From assembly GCA_027326105.1 (NCBI GenBank), contig DAHWFB010000111.1, positions 1 to 48,809 on the forward strand: a DNA stretch of 48,809 nt, written 5' to 3'. Position numbers and translations under genes: made by a program. Position 1 is the stretch's first letter; every line of letters starts with the position of its first letter. The notes under the pieces are model-generated. The model made no database searches, had not been told where the DNA came from, and was given only the letters and a program-made list of their open reading frames with translations. This document shows, in pieces, positions 1 through 10,029 of the stretch. Origin of the DNA: Acetobacteraceae bacterium (GTDB taxonomy: Bacteria; Pseudomonadota; Alphaproteobacteria; Acetobacterales; Acetobacteraceae).

Positions 1-398
1 GGGTGGTGCTCGGCCGCCTCGCCAGCATCATCGCCGCCCGCCTGCGCGGCAAGCACAAGCCGACCTTCACCCCCCACGTCGATTGCGGGGACCATGTGGT
101 GGTGGTCAACGCCGACAAGGTGCGGCTGACCGGCAACAAGCTCGACCAGGCGGTGTTCTACTACCACACCGGCTACGCCGGCGGCATCAAGGGCCGCACC
201 ATGCGCCAGCGCCTCGGCAGCGCCCACCCGGAGCGGGTGATCGAGAAGGCGGTGGAACGGATGATCACCCGCGGGCCGCTGATGCGCCGGCAGATGACCC
301 ACCTGCACGTCTATGCCGGGGCGAACCACCCCCACGCCGGCCAGACCCCGCGCGCGCTCGACGTCGGCGCGATGAACCCCAAGAACCGGAGGGGCTGA
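1..398 (+). CDS. rplM: 50S ribosomal protein L13, 5' truncated by window edge
   Basis: ORF translation [46 protein letters not shown]...[15 protein letters not shown] is L13; followed by rpsI as usual. Confidence 0.97.
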   Translation, partial: VVLGRLASIIAARLRGKHKPTFTPHVDCGDHVVVVNADKVRLTGNKLDQAVFYYHTGYAGGIKGRTMRQRLGSAHPERVIEKAVERMITRGPLMRRQMTHLHVYAGANHPHAGQTPRALDVGAMNPKNRRG

Positions 399-886
399 TG
401 TCCCAGACCCGTACCCTCGCCGATCTCAAGGACCTCGCCGCGGTCGCGGCGCCCCCCGCCGCGGAGGCTGCGGTCTCGCGCGAGCCCAAGCGCGACGCTC
501 TCGGCCGCTCCTACGCCACGGGGCGGCGCAAGAACGCGGTGGCGCGGGTGTGGATCCGCCCCGGCAAGGGCGAAATCCTGGTCAACGGCAAGCGGGCGGC
601 GGCCTATTTCGCCCGCCCGGTGCTGCGCATGCTGATCACCCAGCCGTTCCTGGTCGCCGACCGCTACAACCAGTTCGACGTGTTCTCCACCGTCGCCGGC
701 GGCGGGCTCTCCGGCCAGGCCGGGGCGCTGCGCCACGGCATCAGCCGGGCGCTGACCCACTACGAGCCCGACCTGCGCGGCATCCTCAAGAAGGCGGGCT
801 TCCTCACCCGCGACCCGCGCGTGGTGGAGCGCAAGAAATACGGCAAGGCCAAGGCGCGGCGGAGCTTCCAGTTCTCCAAGCGCTGA
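398..886 (+). CDS. rpsI: 30S ribosomal protein S9
   Basis: [26 protein letters not shown]...[20 protein letters not shown] overlaps rplM stop (TGATG). Confidence 0.97.
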   Translation: MSQTRTLADLKDLAAVAAPPAAEAAVSREPKRDALGRSYATGRRKNAVARVWIRPGKGEILVNGKRAAAYFARPVLRMLITQPFLVADRYNQFDVFSTVAGGGLSGQAGALRHGISRALTHYEPDLRGILKKAGFLTRDPRVVERKKYGKAKARRSFQFSKR

Positions 887-966
887 GTTTCGCGCGCCAC
901 CCTTGACGCCGGCCCGGTGGGCGTTCCAGCCTGCCGGGCCGTCTGCGCGCAAAAGGGGCCCCCGAC

Positions 967-1488
967 ATGAGCGAACTCCTGGTGATCGCCTTTTCCTCCG
1001 AAGAGGAGGCCGACGCGGTGCGCGCCAAGCTGCTCGACATGCAGAAATCCTACCTCGTCGATCTCGAGGACGCGGTGGTCGCGGTCAAGACCAAGTCCGG
1101 CCACGTCAAGCTCAGCCAACTGTTCCACCCCACCACCGCGGCGGCGCTTTCGGGCGGGTTCTGGGGCATGCTGATCGGCGCGCTGTTCCTCAACCCGGTG
1201 CTCGGCGCCGCGGTCGGTGCGGCGGGCGGTGCGCTCGCCGGGGCGCTCACCGATGTCGGCATCAATGATGCGTTCATGCGCGACGTCGCCGGCGTGATCG
1301 GTCCCGGCCAGGCCGCGCTCTTCGTGCTGGTGCGCAAGATGACCACCGACAAGGTGCTGGAGAAGCTTTCCGGTGTCGGCGGCACCGTGCTGCGCACCTC
1401 GCTCGATCATTCCAAGGAGCAGGCGCTGCGCGACGCTCTCCAGGGCGTGCTCGGCCGCGCCGGGGAGCCCTCCGCACCGCCGGCTTGA
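967..1488 (+). CDS. DUF1269-type membrane protein with Gly-rich hydrophobic segment
   Basis: MSELLVIAFSSEEEADAVRAKLLDMQKSYLVDLEDAVVAVK... typical of DUF1269 family. Confidence 0.85.
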   Translation: MSELLVIAFSSEEEADAVRAKLLDMQKSYLVDLEDAVVAVKTKSGHVKLSQLFHPTTAAALSGGFWGMLIGALFLNPVLGAAVGAAGGALAGALTDVGINDAFMRDVAGVIGPGQAALFVLVRKMTTDKVLEKLSGVGGTVLRTSLDHSKEQALRDALQGVLGRAGEPSAPPA

Positions 1489-1573
1489 CGCCACCGGCCC
1501 GCCGGCGCGAAGACTGCCGCGCCTGCACCGACGGCCCGCGCCGCGGTTCACAAACGTTTTCGGGGGAAACGCC

Positions 1574-2476
1574 ATGAGCCTCGTCTTGGAGCAGGGACGG
1601 CTGCGCCTGGAACTCGCGCCCGAGGCCGGCGGGTCGATCGCCCGCTTCGACTGGCTCGGCGAGGGGGGTGCGGTGGCGCTGATGCGCCCGGCGACCGCGG
1701 CCGGCCTCGCCGCGCGCGATCCGCTCACCATGGGGTCCTTTCCGCTGGTGCCCTGGTCGGGGCGGATCATCGGCTCGCGCCTGGCGAGCCCTGCGGGGCC
1801 GCGCGTGCTGGCGCTCAACCATCCCGGATTCACCATGCCGATCCATGGGCTGGGCTGGATCACCCCGTGGGAGGTGGTGGCGGCCGGCGCGTCCGCGGCC
1901 CGGCTCGCGCTCGGCAGCGGGCCGCTGCCGACCTGGCCCTACGCCTGGCAGGCGCAACAGGAGTTTCGCCTGGAGGGGGACGCGCTGACGGTGGAGATGA
2001 CGCTGACCAATGAAGGCCCCGAGCCGATGCCGGCGGGGCTGGGCCAGCACCCCTATTTCCCGCGCACGCCGCAGTGCCGGGTCCGTGCCGCCTTGGCGGG
2101 CATCTGGGAGGTCGATCGTGCCAGCATGGCGCCGACGGTGTACGCGCCGGTCGATCCCGCGCGGCTGCCCTTCGCGCGGGGAGCCCTGGTCGCCGACCTC
2201 GATCTCGACAACGGATTTTCCGGCTGGGCGCGCACCGCCGAGATCTCCTGGCCGGAGCATGGGCTTGCGCTCGAGATCACCGGCTCGGAGCCGCTTTCCC
2301 ATGTCATCGTCTATACCCCGCCGCCCGAGCCCTATTTCTGCTTCGAGCCGGTGAGCCAGGTGCCCGATGCCTTCAGCCTCGCCGCCGCCGGCCAGGCGGA
2401 TACCGGCGCGCGGGTGCTGGCGCCGGGCGAGCGTTTCACCGTCGAGATGCGCTTCGCGGCCCGGCGCGCCGGCTGA
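1574..2476 (+). CDS. aldose 1-epimerase family protein
   Basis: GSFPLVPWSGRI, LNHPGFTMPIHGLGW, GLGQHPYFPRT motifs of the galactose mutarotase family. Confidence 0.9.
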   Translation: MSLVLEQGRLRLELAPEAGGSIARFDWLGEGGAVALMRPATAAGLAARDPLTMGSFPLVPWSGRIIGSRLASPAGPRVLALNHPGFTMPIHGLGWITPWEVVAAGASAARLALGSGPLPTWPYAWQAQQEFRLEGDALTVEMTLTNEGPEPMPAGLGQHPYFPRTPQCRVRAALAGIWEVDRASMAPTVYAPVDPARLPFARGALVADLDLDNGFSGWARTAEISWPEHGLALEITGSEPLSHVIVYTPPPEPYFCFEPVSQVPDAFSLAAAGQADTGARVLAPGERFTVEMRFAARRAG

Positions 2477-2502
2477 TCCGGCCACCATCGAAAGGAGCTT
2501 GC

Positions 2503-3267
2503 ATGAGCGATTTCGCGATCTATCCCAGCCTGAACGGGCGCGCGGTCCTGGTTTCCGGTGGCGCGAGCGGCATCGGGGCCGGGATCGTCGAGCATTTCGT
2601 GGCCCAGGGCAGCCGCGTCGCCTTCCTCGATCTTGACGCCGCGGCGGGGGCGGCGCTGGCCGAGAAGCTGGCCGCGAGCGGCCCGCGCCCGTTGTTCCTG
2701 CCCTGCGATCTGCGCGATGTCGGCGCGCTGCGGGCGGCGGTGGCGGCCGCGGCGGCGGCGCACGGGCCGGCGCGGGTGCTGGTCAACAACGCCGCGCGCG
2801 ATGACCGCCACGAGGTCGCCGACGTCACCCCCGAATATTGGGACGAGCGGGTGGCGACCAACCTGCGCCACCAGTTCTTCCTCGCCCAGGCGGTGGCGCC
2901 GGGGATGGCGGCGGCAGGGGGTGGGTCGATCGTCAATTTCGGCTCGATCTCCTGGCATCTCGCGCAGCCGCGCATGACCATCTACGAGAGCTGCAAGGCG
3001 GCGGTGGAGGGGCTGACGAGGGCGCTGGCCCGCGACCTCGGGCCGCAGAAGATCCGCGCCAACTGCGTCATTCCCGGCTGGATCATGACCGAGCGGCAGG
3101 TGGCGCTGTGGCTGACGGCGGAGGCGGAGCGGCAGTTGATGGTCGATCAGTGCCTGAAGGAGAAGCTCTATCCGGCGGATGTCGCACGCATGGTGCTGTG
3201 GCTCGCGGCGGAGGACAGCCGCCTGGTCAGCGCGCAGAACTTCATCGTGGACGGCGGCTGGGCATAA
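2503..3267 (+). CDS. SDR family oxidoreductase
   Basis: GGASGIGAGI nucleotide motif, VNNAARDDR, YESCKAAV active site, C-terminal NFIVDGGWA. Confidence 0.92.
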   Translation: MSDFAIYPSLNGRAVLVSGGASGIGAGIVEHFVAQGSRVAFLDLDAAAGAALAEKLAASGPRPLFLPCDLRDVGALRAAVAAAAAAHGPARVLVNNAARDDRHEVADVTPEYWDERVATNLRHQFFLAQAVAPGMAAAGGGSIVNFGSISWHLAQPRMTIYESCKAAVEGLTRALARDLGPQKIRANCVIPGWIMTERQVALWLTAEAERQLMVDQCLKEKLYPADVARMVLWLAAEDSRLVSAQNFIVDGGWA

Positions 3268-3280
3268 GGCCGGGGGTTCG

Positions 3281-3325
3281 GGGGCCGGCGGCCCCGACGG
3301 GGTCCAGGGGCGGAGCCCCTGGACC
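3281..3325. repeat. two adjacent perfect hairpins between convergent genes
   Basis: GGGGCC-GGC-GGCCCC (3281-3295) and GGTCCAGGGGC-GGA-GCCCCTGGACC (3301-3325). Confidence 0.8.
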
Positions 3326-3339
3326 GGCCAGGAACAACG

Positions 3340-4434
3340 TCAGGCTTTGGGCAGATGCACCGCGAGGCTGCCGGCGCAGGGGGTGCCGTGCAGGGCGGCA
3401 TCGACGCAGATTTTCACCGTCGCGTGGGGTCCGCTGTCGGTGAAGTCCGCGAAGAAACTGTCGGGCAGCTTGGGGAAGACGGTGGTGCCGACCTTGACGG
3501 TCTTTTCGGTGACGTAGGGGAAGGGGATGGAAATATCCTTCCTGGGGTAGGTCTTCTGCAGCACCTGGCGGGCGAGTTCGAGGGCGACGAGGACCAGGTA
3601 GGGGGGCTGGCCGATGGAGATCCCCTGGATCTTGTGACCCATGTAGCCGACCATGAACTTGCGGAAGCCGTTCTCCGCCTCGCCAGCGGTGGGGGGCAGC
3701 GGGCGGCCGGCCTTGAGGAAGGCCTTCAGCACGCCGTCCGTGCCGCCCTGGCACCAGATGCCGTCGATCTTGGGCAGGCTGGGCAGCAGGGAAGCGGTGT
3801 TGCGCTCCGCGGTCGAGGAGTCCCACATCCCGGTGTAGCGGTTGACCACCTTGATGCCGGGGTTGGCGGCCCAGACACTCTCCGCGCCTTTGTTGCGCTG
3901 CTGGTCGACGAAGGTGCCGGCGACGCCGGTGACCATGATGACGTTGCCCTTGCCGCCCATGTGCTTGACCAGCCACTCCGCGAGCGTCTTGCCGAAGACG
4001 AACTGGTCGGTGTTGACCTTGAGCGCCGAGGGGGCGGTGACGACGTTGTCATAGGAGACGACGAGGATGCCGCGGTCGGTCGCCTGCTTGATGATGCCGT
4101 TGAGGCCGGTGGGCGACGCGGCGTCGATCACGATGGCGTCGACCCGCTGGGCGATCAGGTTCGCCATCTGCTGGGACTGCTTGGAGACGTCGTTGCCGGA
4201 GTTGAAGTAGCTGCCCTCGACCTGGGACTTGTAGGGTTCCATCTGCAACGCGGCCTTGAAGAGATTCTCCATCTCGATGCGCCACTTGTTGCCGATGAAG
4301 GAGTTCGAGAGCGCAATTTTGAGCTGCTTGCCCGCGGCCTCGGCCGGAAGGGCGCCGGCCTCTGCCAGCCCGACGCCGGCGAGTCCGGCTGCGGTGGAGC
4401 CGAGAATCCGCCGCCTTGTCCATTCCATGGTCAT
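3340..4434 (-). CDS. periplasmic sugar-binding protein (ABC-type), Tat-like signal
   Basis: MTMEWTRRRILGSTAAGLAGVGLAEAGALPAEAAGKQLKIALSNSFIGNKWRIEME...; start at 4434 preceded by GAGGGAGGAAATC RBS. Confidence 0.85.
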   Translation of the reverse strand: MTMEWTRRRILGSTAAGLAGVGLAEAGALPAEAAGKQLKIALSNSFIGNKWRIEMENLFKAALQMEPYKSQVEGSYFNSGNDVSKQSQQMANLIAQRVDAIVIDAASPTGLNGIIKQATDRGILVVSYDNVVTAPSALKVNTDQFVFGKTLAEWLVKHMGGKGNVIMVTGVAGTFVDQQRNKGAESVWAANPGIKVVNRYTGMWDSSTAERNTASLLPSLPKIDGIWCQGGTDGVLKAFLKAGRPLPPTAGEAENGFRKFMVGYMGHKIQGISIGQPPYLVLVALELARQVLQKTYPRKDISIPFPYVTEKTVKVGTTVFPKLPDSFFADFTDSGPHATVKICVDAALHGTPCAGSLAVHLPKA

Positions 4435-4552
4435 GATTTCCTCCCTCTGGCTCGGGCTTTCCGCCCGATCGGGGCGGATCATGCCATGGCCGCGGGCAGG
4501 CGGTCCAGAACGGGGCGCAAAAAATCCGATCAATATACGCTGGCAGCGGCTC

Positions 4553-7500
4553 TCAATCTCCGAGCGCGCCCATGCCCTTGGCCAGCCGCGGAACCCGGGC
4601 CGCGCGGGCGGGGGCGAAGCGGGCTCGCATCTGGTCGAGGGCGAGATAGACCACCGGGGTGGTGAGCAGCGTCAGCGCCTGGCTGACCGCGAGCCCGCCG
4701 ACGATGGCGAGCCCGAGCGGGCGGCGCAATTCGTGTCCCGCGCCGCCGAGCAGGATGAGCGGCACGCCGCCGAGCATCGCCGCCATCGTCGTCATCATGA
4801 TCGGGCGGAAGCGCAGCAGACAGGCCTCGCGGATCGCCTCGTGCGGCGAGAGCCCGCGCGTGCGTTCGGCGGTGATGGCGAAATCCACCATCATGATCCC
4901 GTTCTTCTTGACGATGCCGATGAGCAGGATGATGCCGATCAGCCCGATGATGGTGAAATCGGTTCCGACCGCCATCAGCGTCAGCAGCGCGCCCAGCCCC
5001 GCGGACGGCAGGGTGGAGAGAATGGTAAGCGGAAGCAGGAAGCTTTCGTAGAGCATGCCGAGGATGATGTACACTGCGACGAGTGCGGCGGCGATCAGGA
5101 GCGGCTCGCTCGCCAGCGATTGCTGGAAGGCCTGCGCGGCACCCTGGAAGGAGCCTTGCAGCGTCACCGGCGTGCCGAGCGCGGCCATCGCGCGGTTGAT
5201 CTCGCCCACCGCCTGGCCGAGTGCGGCGCCGCGCGCGAGGTTGAAGGAAAGCGTGACCGCGGGGAACTGGCCCTGGTGGCTGATCGAGATCGGCGCCACC
5301 GGCAGCGTGGAGAGCGTCACCACGGAGGACAGCGGCACCGCGCCGGCGCTGCCGGCGACGTAGAGATCGCCGAGCGTCGCGAGCCGCTGGGCGAAGCGCG
5401 GCGCGACTTCGAGGATCACGTGGTAGGAATTGACCTGGGTGAAATATTGCGCGACCTGGCGCTGGCCGAACGCATCATAGAGCACGGCGTCGATCGCGGC
5501 CGGAGTGACCCCGAGCCGCGCCGCCTGCTGACGGTCGATGGTGAGCGCGGCGGTGAGGCCGGCCATCTGCTGGTCGGTCGCGACGTCGCGCAGGGAGGGC
5601 AGTTTCTGGAACGCGGCGAGCACCCGCGGCGCCCAGCGGTAGAGTTCGGCGAGATCGGGGTCCTCCAGCGTGTACTGGTACTGAGTGCGCGCGACGCGGG
5701 CGCCGATGGTCAGATCCTGCGCCGACTGCATGAACACGGAGACCCCGCGCAGGGCGGCGAGCTTCGGCCGTAGCCGCGCGATCACCGCGGGCGCCGAGGC
5801 GCGTCCGCTGGCGAAGGGTTTGAGCGTGATGAACAGCCGCCCGGTGTTGTTGCTCTGCCCGGCGATGCCGCCGCCGAGGCTCGAGGAGAGATGCGCGACT
5901 GCGGGGTCGGCGAGCACGATGCGCATCACCTTCAACTGCCGCGCGGCCATGCGCTGGAACGAGACGTCCTGCCCGCCTTGCGCGATGGCGATGATCAGCC
6001 CGGTATCCTCGGCGGGAAAGAACCCCTTGGGGATGGCGAGAAAGACGCCGATGGAGGCAGCGACGGTGGCGAAGAACAGCAGCAGCGTGATGCGGGAGTG
6101 GTGCAGAGCGAGATCGAGCAGGCGGCGGTAGCCGCCGAGCAGGGCCGCGAAGAAGCGCTCGAAGAGATTGAACAAGGCGCCGTGGCGCGCGCCGTGGCGG
6201 CGCAGGAAGCGCGCGCCGAGCATCGGAGTCAGCGTCAGCGAGACCGCGGCCGAGACCAGCACCGCCATGCTCAGCGTCACCGCGAACTCGCGGAAGAGCC
6301 GGCCGACGATCCCGCCCATCAACAGGATCGGGATGAAGACCGCGATGAGCGAGGCGCTGATCGAGACGATGGTGAAGCCGATCTCCGCCGAGCCCTGGCG
6401 GGCGGCGGCGAGCGGGGTCATGCCCTGCTCGACGTGGCGGTGGATGTTCTCGAGCATGACGATGGCATCGTCCACCACGAAGCCCACCGAAACCGTCAGC
6501 GCCATCAGCGAGAGATTGTCGAGGCTGTAGCCGAGCGCATCCATCGCGGCGAAAGTGCCGGCCAGCGCCACCGGCACGGTGAGTGCGGGGATGAGCGTCG
6601 CCCATAGGCTGCGCAGGAAGACCAGGATCACCATCACCACGAGCGCGATCGAGAGCAGCAGCGAGAACTGCACTTCCGCGATCGAGGCGCGGATCACCAC
6701 CGTGCGGTCGGAGACGATGCGCAGATGGATCGCCGGCGGAATCGCTGCCTGCAGGCTGGGCAGCGCCTGCTTGATCGCATCGACCGTCGCGATCACGTTG
6801 GCGCCCGGCTGGCGGTGGACGATGAGCAGCACCGCCCGCTTCGCATCCTGCCAGGCGGCGAGCTGGCGGTTCTCCGGCCCCACCATCGCGCGCCCGATGT
6901 CGCGGATGCGGATCGGCGCACCGTTGCGCCAGGCGAGGATCTGGTTGTCGTACTGGCGGGCGCGGGTGAGCTGGTCGTTGGCGGTGACGGCGTAGCTGCG
7001 CCGGGCGGTGTCGATCGTGCCCTTGGGCGCATCGACGCTGGCGTTGACCAGCATCGTGCGCACGTCCTCGAGCGTGAGGCCCATCGCCGCCAGCCGCGCC
7101 GGATCGACCTCGATGCGGATGGCCGGCTTCTGCTGGCCGCCGATATCGACCGAGCCGACGCCAGGAAACTGCGAGATGTGCTGGGCGAGGATATTGTCTG
7201 CATAGTCGGAGACGGCGGTGAGCGGCAGGGCGCGGGAGGTGAGCGCCATGATCAGGATCGGCACGTCCGCCGGGTTCTGCTTGTTGTAGGAGGGGGGTGC
7301 GGGAAGATCCTTGGGCAACTGCCCGGCGGCGGCATTGATTCCGGCGGCGATGTCCTGGGCCGCGGCGTCGATGCTGCGACCGAGGACGAACTGCACCGTG
7401 ACCTGGGTGGAGCCGAGCACGCTGACCGAACTCATCTGGTCGACGCCGGAAATCTGGGCGAACTGTCGCTCGAGCGGTGCCGCGACGGTCGCCGCCATGG

Positions 7501-7672
7501 TCTCGGCGGAGGCCCCGGGCAGCTTCGCGTTCACCACGATGGTGGGGAAATCGACCTGCGGCAGGGCGGCGACGGGCAGCAGCGGATAGGCGGCGATGCC
7601 GGCGAGGATCACCGCCAGCATCAGCAGGGTGGTGGCGACCGGGCGGGCGATGAAGGGGGCGGAGATGTTCAC
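4553..7672 (-). CDS. RND efflux transporter permease (MdtB/MdtC-like)
   Basis: 1039 aa; MNISAPFIARPVATTLLMLAVILAGIAAYPLLPVAALPQVDFPTI...; RND motifs throughout. Confidence 0.95.
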   Translation of the reverse strand: MNISAPFIARPVATTLLMLAVILAGIAAYPLLPVAALPQVDFPTIVVNAKLPGASAETMAATVAAPLERQFAQISGVDQMSSVSVLGSTQVTVQFVLGRSIDAAAQDIAAGINAAAGQLPKDLPAPPSYNKQNPADVPILIMALTSRALPLTAVSDYADNILAQHISQFPGVGSVDIGGQQKPAIRIEVDPARLAAMGLTLEDVRTMLVNASVDAPKGTIDTARRSYAVTANDQLTRARQYDNQILAWRNGAPIRIRDIGRAMVGPENRQLAAWQDAKRAVLLIVHRQPGANVIATVDAIKQALPSLQAAIPPAIHLRIVSDRTVVIRASIAEVQFSLLLSIALVVMVILVFLRSLWATLIPALTVPVALAGTFAAMDALGYSLDNLSLMALTVSVGFVVDDAIVMLENIHRHVEQGMTPLAAARQGSAEIGFTIVSISASLIAVFIPILLMGGIVGRLFREFAVTLSMAVLVSAAVSLTLTPMLGARFLRRHGARHGALFNLFERFFAALLGGYRRLLDLALHHSRITLLLFFATVAASIGVFLAIPKGFFPAEDTGLIIAIAQGGQDVSFQRMAARQLKVMRIVLADPAVAHLSSSLGGGIAGQSNNTGRLFITLKPFASGRASAPAVIARLRPKLAALRGVSVFMQSAQDLTIGARVARTQYQYTLEDPDLAELYRWAPRVLAAFQKLPSLRDVATDQQMAGLTAALTIDRQQAARLGVTPAAIDAVLYDAFGQRQVAQYFTQVNSYHVILEVAPRFAQRLATLGDLYVAGSAGAVPLSSVVTLSTLPVAPISISHQGQFPAVTLSFNLARGAALGQAVGEINRAMAALGTPVTLQGSFQGAAQAFQQSLASEPLLIAAALVAVYIILGMLYESFLLPLTILSTLPSAGLGALLTLMAVGTDFTIIGLIGIILLIGIVKKNGIMMVDFAITAERTRGLSPHEAIREACLLRFRPIMMTTMAAMLGGVPLILLGGAGHELRRPLGLAIVGGLAVSQALTLLTTPVVYLALDQMRARFAPARAARVPRLAKGMGALGD

Positions 7673-8811
7673 GCCTTCCCCGCCCCCGCTTCCACCCGTA
7701 CCGCGACCCCGTCCGCGAGCCGCGAGGCGCCCGAGACCACCACCCGCGCGCCGGCCGCGAGGCCCTTGCGCACCTCGGCCAGCCCGCCATCCTCCACACC
7801 GACTGTGACCGCCTGGCGCGCCACCTTGCCGTCGGCGCCGATGACATAGACGAAGAGCCCGTCCGGCCCGTGCTGGAGGGCGGCCTCGGGCACCGCGAGG
7901 ACGGCGTGCAGGCGGCGCAGCAGCAACCGGCCGGTCACCAGTTGGCCGGGCCAGAGCCGGTCGGCCGGATTGGGGAAGCTCGCCTTCAGCCGGAAGGTGC
8001 CGGTGGCGGAGTCGATCGTGTTGTCGATGGTCACCAGCCGGCCGCGGTCGAGGGTGGCCCCGCCGCCCGCTGGCAGCGCATCCACGGCGAGCCTGCCCAC
8101 CCGCATCGCCGCGATCACCGCGGGCAGATCCTGCTGGGGCAGAGAGAACACCAGCGCGATGGGATGGATCTCGGCGATGGTGACGATCGGCGCGGCGCCG
8201 CTCGCGGTCACCAGGTTGCCGGGATCGAGCAGGCGCAGCCCAAGGCGACCGGAGATCGGCGCGGTGATGCGGGTGAAGGAGAGGTTCAGGAGCGCTGCCT
8301 CGATGTTGGCGCGGTCGGCGGCGATCTGCGCGGTCAACTGCGCGATCAGAGAGCGCTGGGTATCGACCTGCTGGCGCGAGGCGAAGCTTCGGGCGGCGAG
8401 CGAGCGGAAGCGCGCGAGGTCGCGCTCGGCGTTGGCGCGCTGGGCGGCGTCCTGGGCACGCTTGGCGAGCGCTGCGTCGAGTGCCGCCTGGAAGGGGCGG
8501 GGGTCGATTTCGGCGAGCAGCGCGCCTTTTTTGACCTCCGCCCCTTCACGGAACAGGACCCGGGTGAGCATGCCGCCGACCTGGGCGCGCACCTGCACGG
8601 TGCGCGTCGCCTGCACGGTGCCGAGGCCTTGCAGCGTGACCCGCAGATCCCGGGGTGCGACGACCGCCGCGCGCACCGGCACGGGTGTGGGCGCGGCGGC
8701 CGGGGCGGCGCGGGCACCGGGGGGCAGGACGAGGAGGATGGCGAGAAAGAGCGACCGGCCTGCGATGTGGCACAGCTTCGCCGTTTCCCCGTGGAGCCGG
8801 ATCGATCCCAT
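7669..8811 (-). CDS. RND efflux periplasmic adaptor (membrane fusion protein, MdtA-like)
   Basis: RAQVGGMLTRVLFREGAEVKKGALLAEIDPRPFQAALDAA; overlaps permease by 4 nt. Confidence 0.94.
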   Translation of the reverse strand: MGSIRLHGETAKLCHIAGRSLFLAILLVLPPGARAAPAAAPTPVPVRAAVVAPRDLRVTLQGLGTVQATRTVQVRAQVGGMLTRVLFREGAEVKKGALLAEIDPRPFQAALDAALAKRAQDAAQRANAERDLARFRSLAARSFASRQQVDTQRSLIAQLTAQIAADRANIEAALLNLSFTRITAPISGRLGLRLLDPGNLVTASGAAPIVTIAEIHPIALVFSLPQQDLPAVIAAMRVGRLAVDALPAGGGATLDRGRLVTIDNTIDSATGTFRLKASFPNPADRLWPGQLVTGRLLLRRLHAVLAVPEAALQHGPDGLFVYVIGADGKVARQAVTVGVEDGGLAEVRKGLAAGARVVVSGASRLADGVAVRVEAGAGKA

Positions 8812-8893
8812 GCGGGCATCCTAAGGCGCGCGCGCCCGCTCCGCCATGCGGCAAGTGTGTCGAACTGTTGCCCTGGTGCGGGTTGCCGCAAGC

Positions 8894-8921
8894 GGGAAGA
8901 TCGGCCCAAGCCGATCTTCCC
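8894..8921. repeat. perfect 11-bp stem-loop, intergenic
   Basis: GGGAAGATCGG-CCCAAG-CCGATCTTCCC. Confidence 0.8.
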
Positions 8922-9099
8922 TGCGAGTGGCCTCGCTTCCCTGTCCCTAAACTTGGCTATCTGGCGGTGCTGGCGGATTTGCTCCGTCCAGGAGCCGCAC
9001 TGTGGCGAAAAAATGTCGCGAAGGCAAGGTGGAGATTTCGGATTTGTTCAATATTTCGAAGGGAAACGCCGTCTGCCGATCGTGGCGGGGCAGAGGCTC

Positions 9100-9921
9100 T
9101 CAGCGGGTGCGCCGCATTCCGCTCGTGCGAGCAATGGGTGCGCGTCGATACGCCGCCAGCCCCTTGCCCGGGGACGCCACTCCGGCCACCTGCGGGAGGC
9201 GGATGATGCGCGGCGGTGGCTGCAGACTGGGGATGATGAGCGGGCCGAGCGCGGTCCGGAAGGGCGGGAGGATGGTGCCTGGCGCCACCGAGGCCGCGGG
9301 CAGGCCGGCCGGCGGTGCCAGCCCGGCCAGCCGCCGATCCATCGGCCAGGCCGCCATCACCTTGGCCTCGTAGGAGGCGCCGAGGGCCGGGGTCATGGAA
9401 TGGTAGGCCGCCGCCGCGGCTGGCCAGCTGCCCAGACGGTCATGCAGCCGGCGCAGGAAGCCCGCGGCATAGTTCGCGTTGGCGACCGGGTCGAAGGCCA
9501 CGGCAAGCGAGGGGAAGGCGTGCGGGTGGTGACGCAGATCGACCTGCAGGCAGCCGACGTCGATGGTGTGCACGCCGGCCGCCTGCAACTGCGCCACGGC
9601 AGCGACCGCCGCCGGTTTGTTCACGAAGAAGTGACCCTGGCCGCGGGCATCGATCGTCCAGGGCCAGGGGCTGATGCGCCCGTTCACCGGGTCCCGCCGC
9701 CCGGTCTCCACGTCGGCGATGGCGGCGAGCAGTTGCGGAGGGATTCCATAAGCGACCTCGGCCGCCGCGATGGCGCTGCGGCAGAGTTGCCCCACCGCCG
9801 TGATCGGGCTGCCGGCGGCGAAGCCGAGGGCGAGCGCCGCCCGCGCCGAGGTGCCGGCCGCGGGGGCGAGGGCGCCGGCAACCGCAAAGGCGAGGGCCAG
9901 GGTTCGGCCGGAGACCCGCAT
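9100..9921 (-). CDS. lytic transglycosylase (SLT domain) with signal peptide
   Basis: AAEVAYGIPPQLLAAIADVETGRRD...CLQVDLRHHPHAFPS...NANYAAGFLRRL...AAAAYHS. Confidence 0.85.
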   Translation of the reverse strand: MRVSGRTLALAFAVAGALAPAAGTSARAALALGFAAGSPITAVGQLCRSAIAAAEVAYGIPPQLLAAIADVETGRRDPVNGRISPWPWTIDARGQGHFFVNKPAAVAAVAQLQAAGVHTIDVGCLQVDLRHHPHAFPSLAVAFDPVANANYAAGFLRRLHDRLGSWPAAAAAYHSMTPALGASYEAKVMAAWPMDRRLAGLAPPAGLPAASVAPGTILPPFRTALGPLIIPSLQPPPRIIRLPQVAGVASPGKGLAAYRRAPIARTSGMRRTR

Positions 9922-10029
9922 GCGGCGGTTGTCGCAGGGAATCGTTAGCCAATTCTTGCCGGCAACGACCCGCGGTGGGGTGGCGCCCGTTTTATGCGGG
10001 GTTCACGATGCTGCGCTGCAAAAAAGGTC

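Noticed and set aside
911-940. Terminator after rpsI (GGCCCGG...CCGGGCC)
   Set aside because: 7-bp stem with a 16-nt loop and no T-run; too weak to call
5475-7847. 790-aa minus-strand ORF overlapping the RND permease in another frame
   Set aside because: Arg/Pro-rich shadow frame typical of high-GC DNA; the RND permease frame has clear family identity
9002-9373. Plus-strand ORF MAKKCREGKVEISDLFNISKGN...
   Set aside because: First 25 residues look plausible and the DNA is less GC-rich, but most of it is antisense to the lytic transglycosylase and no motif is visible
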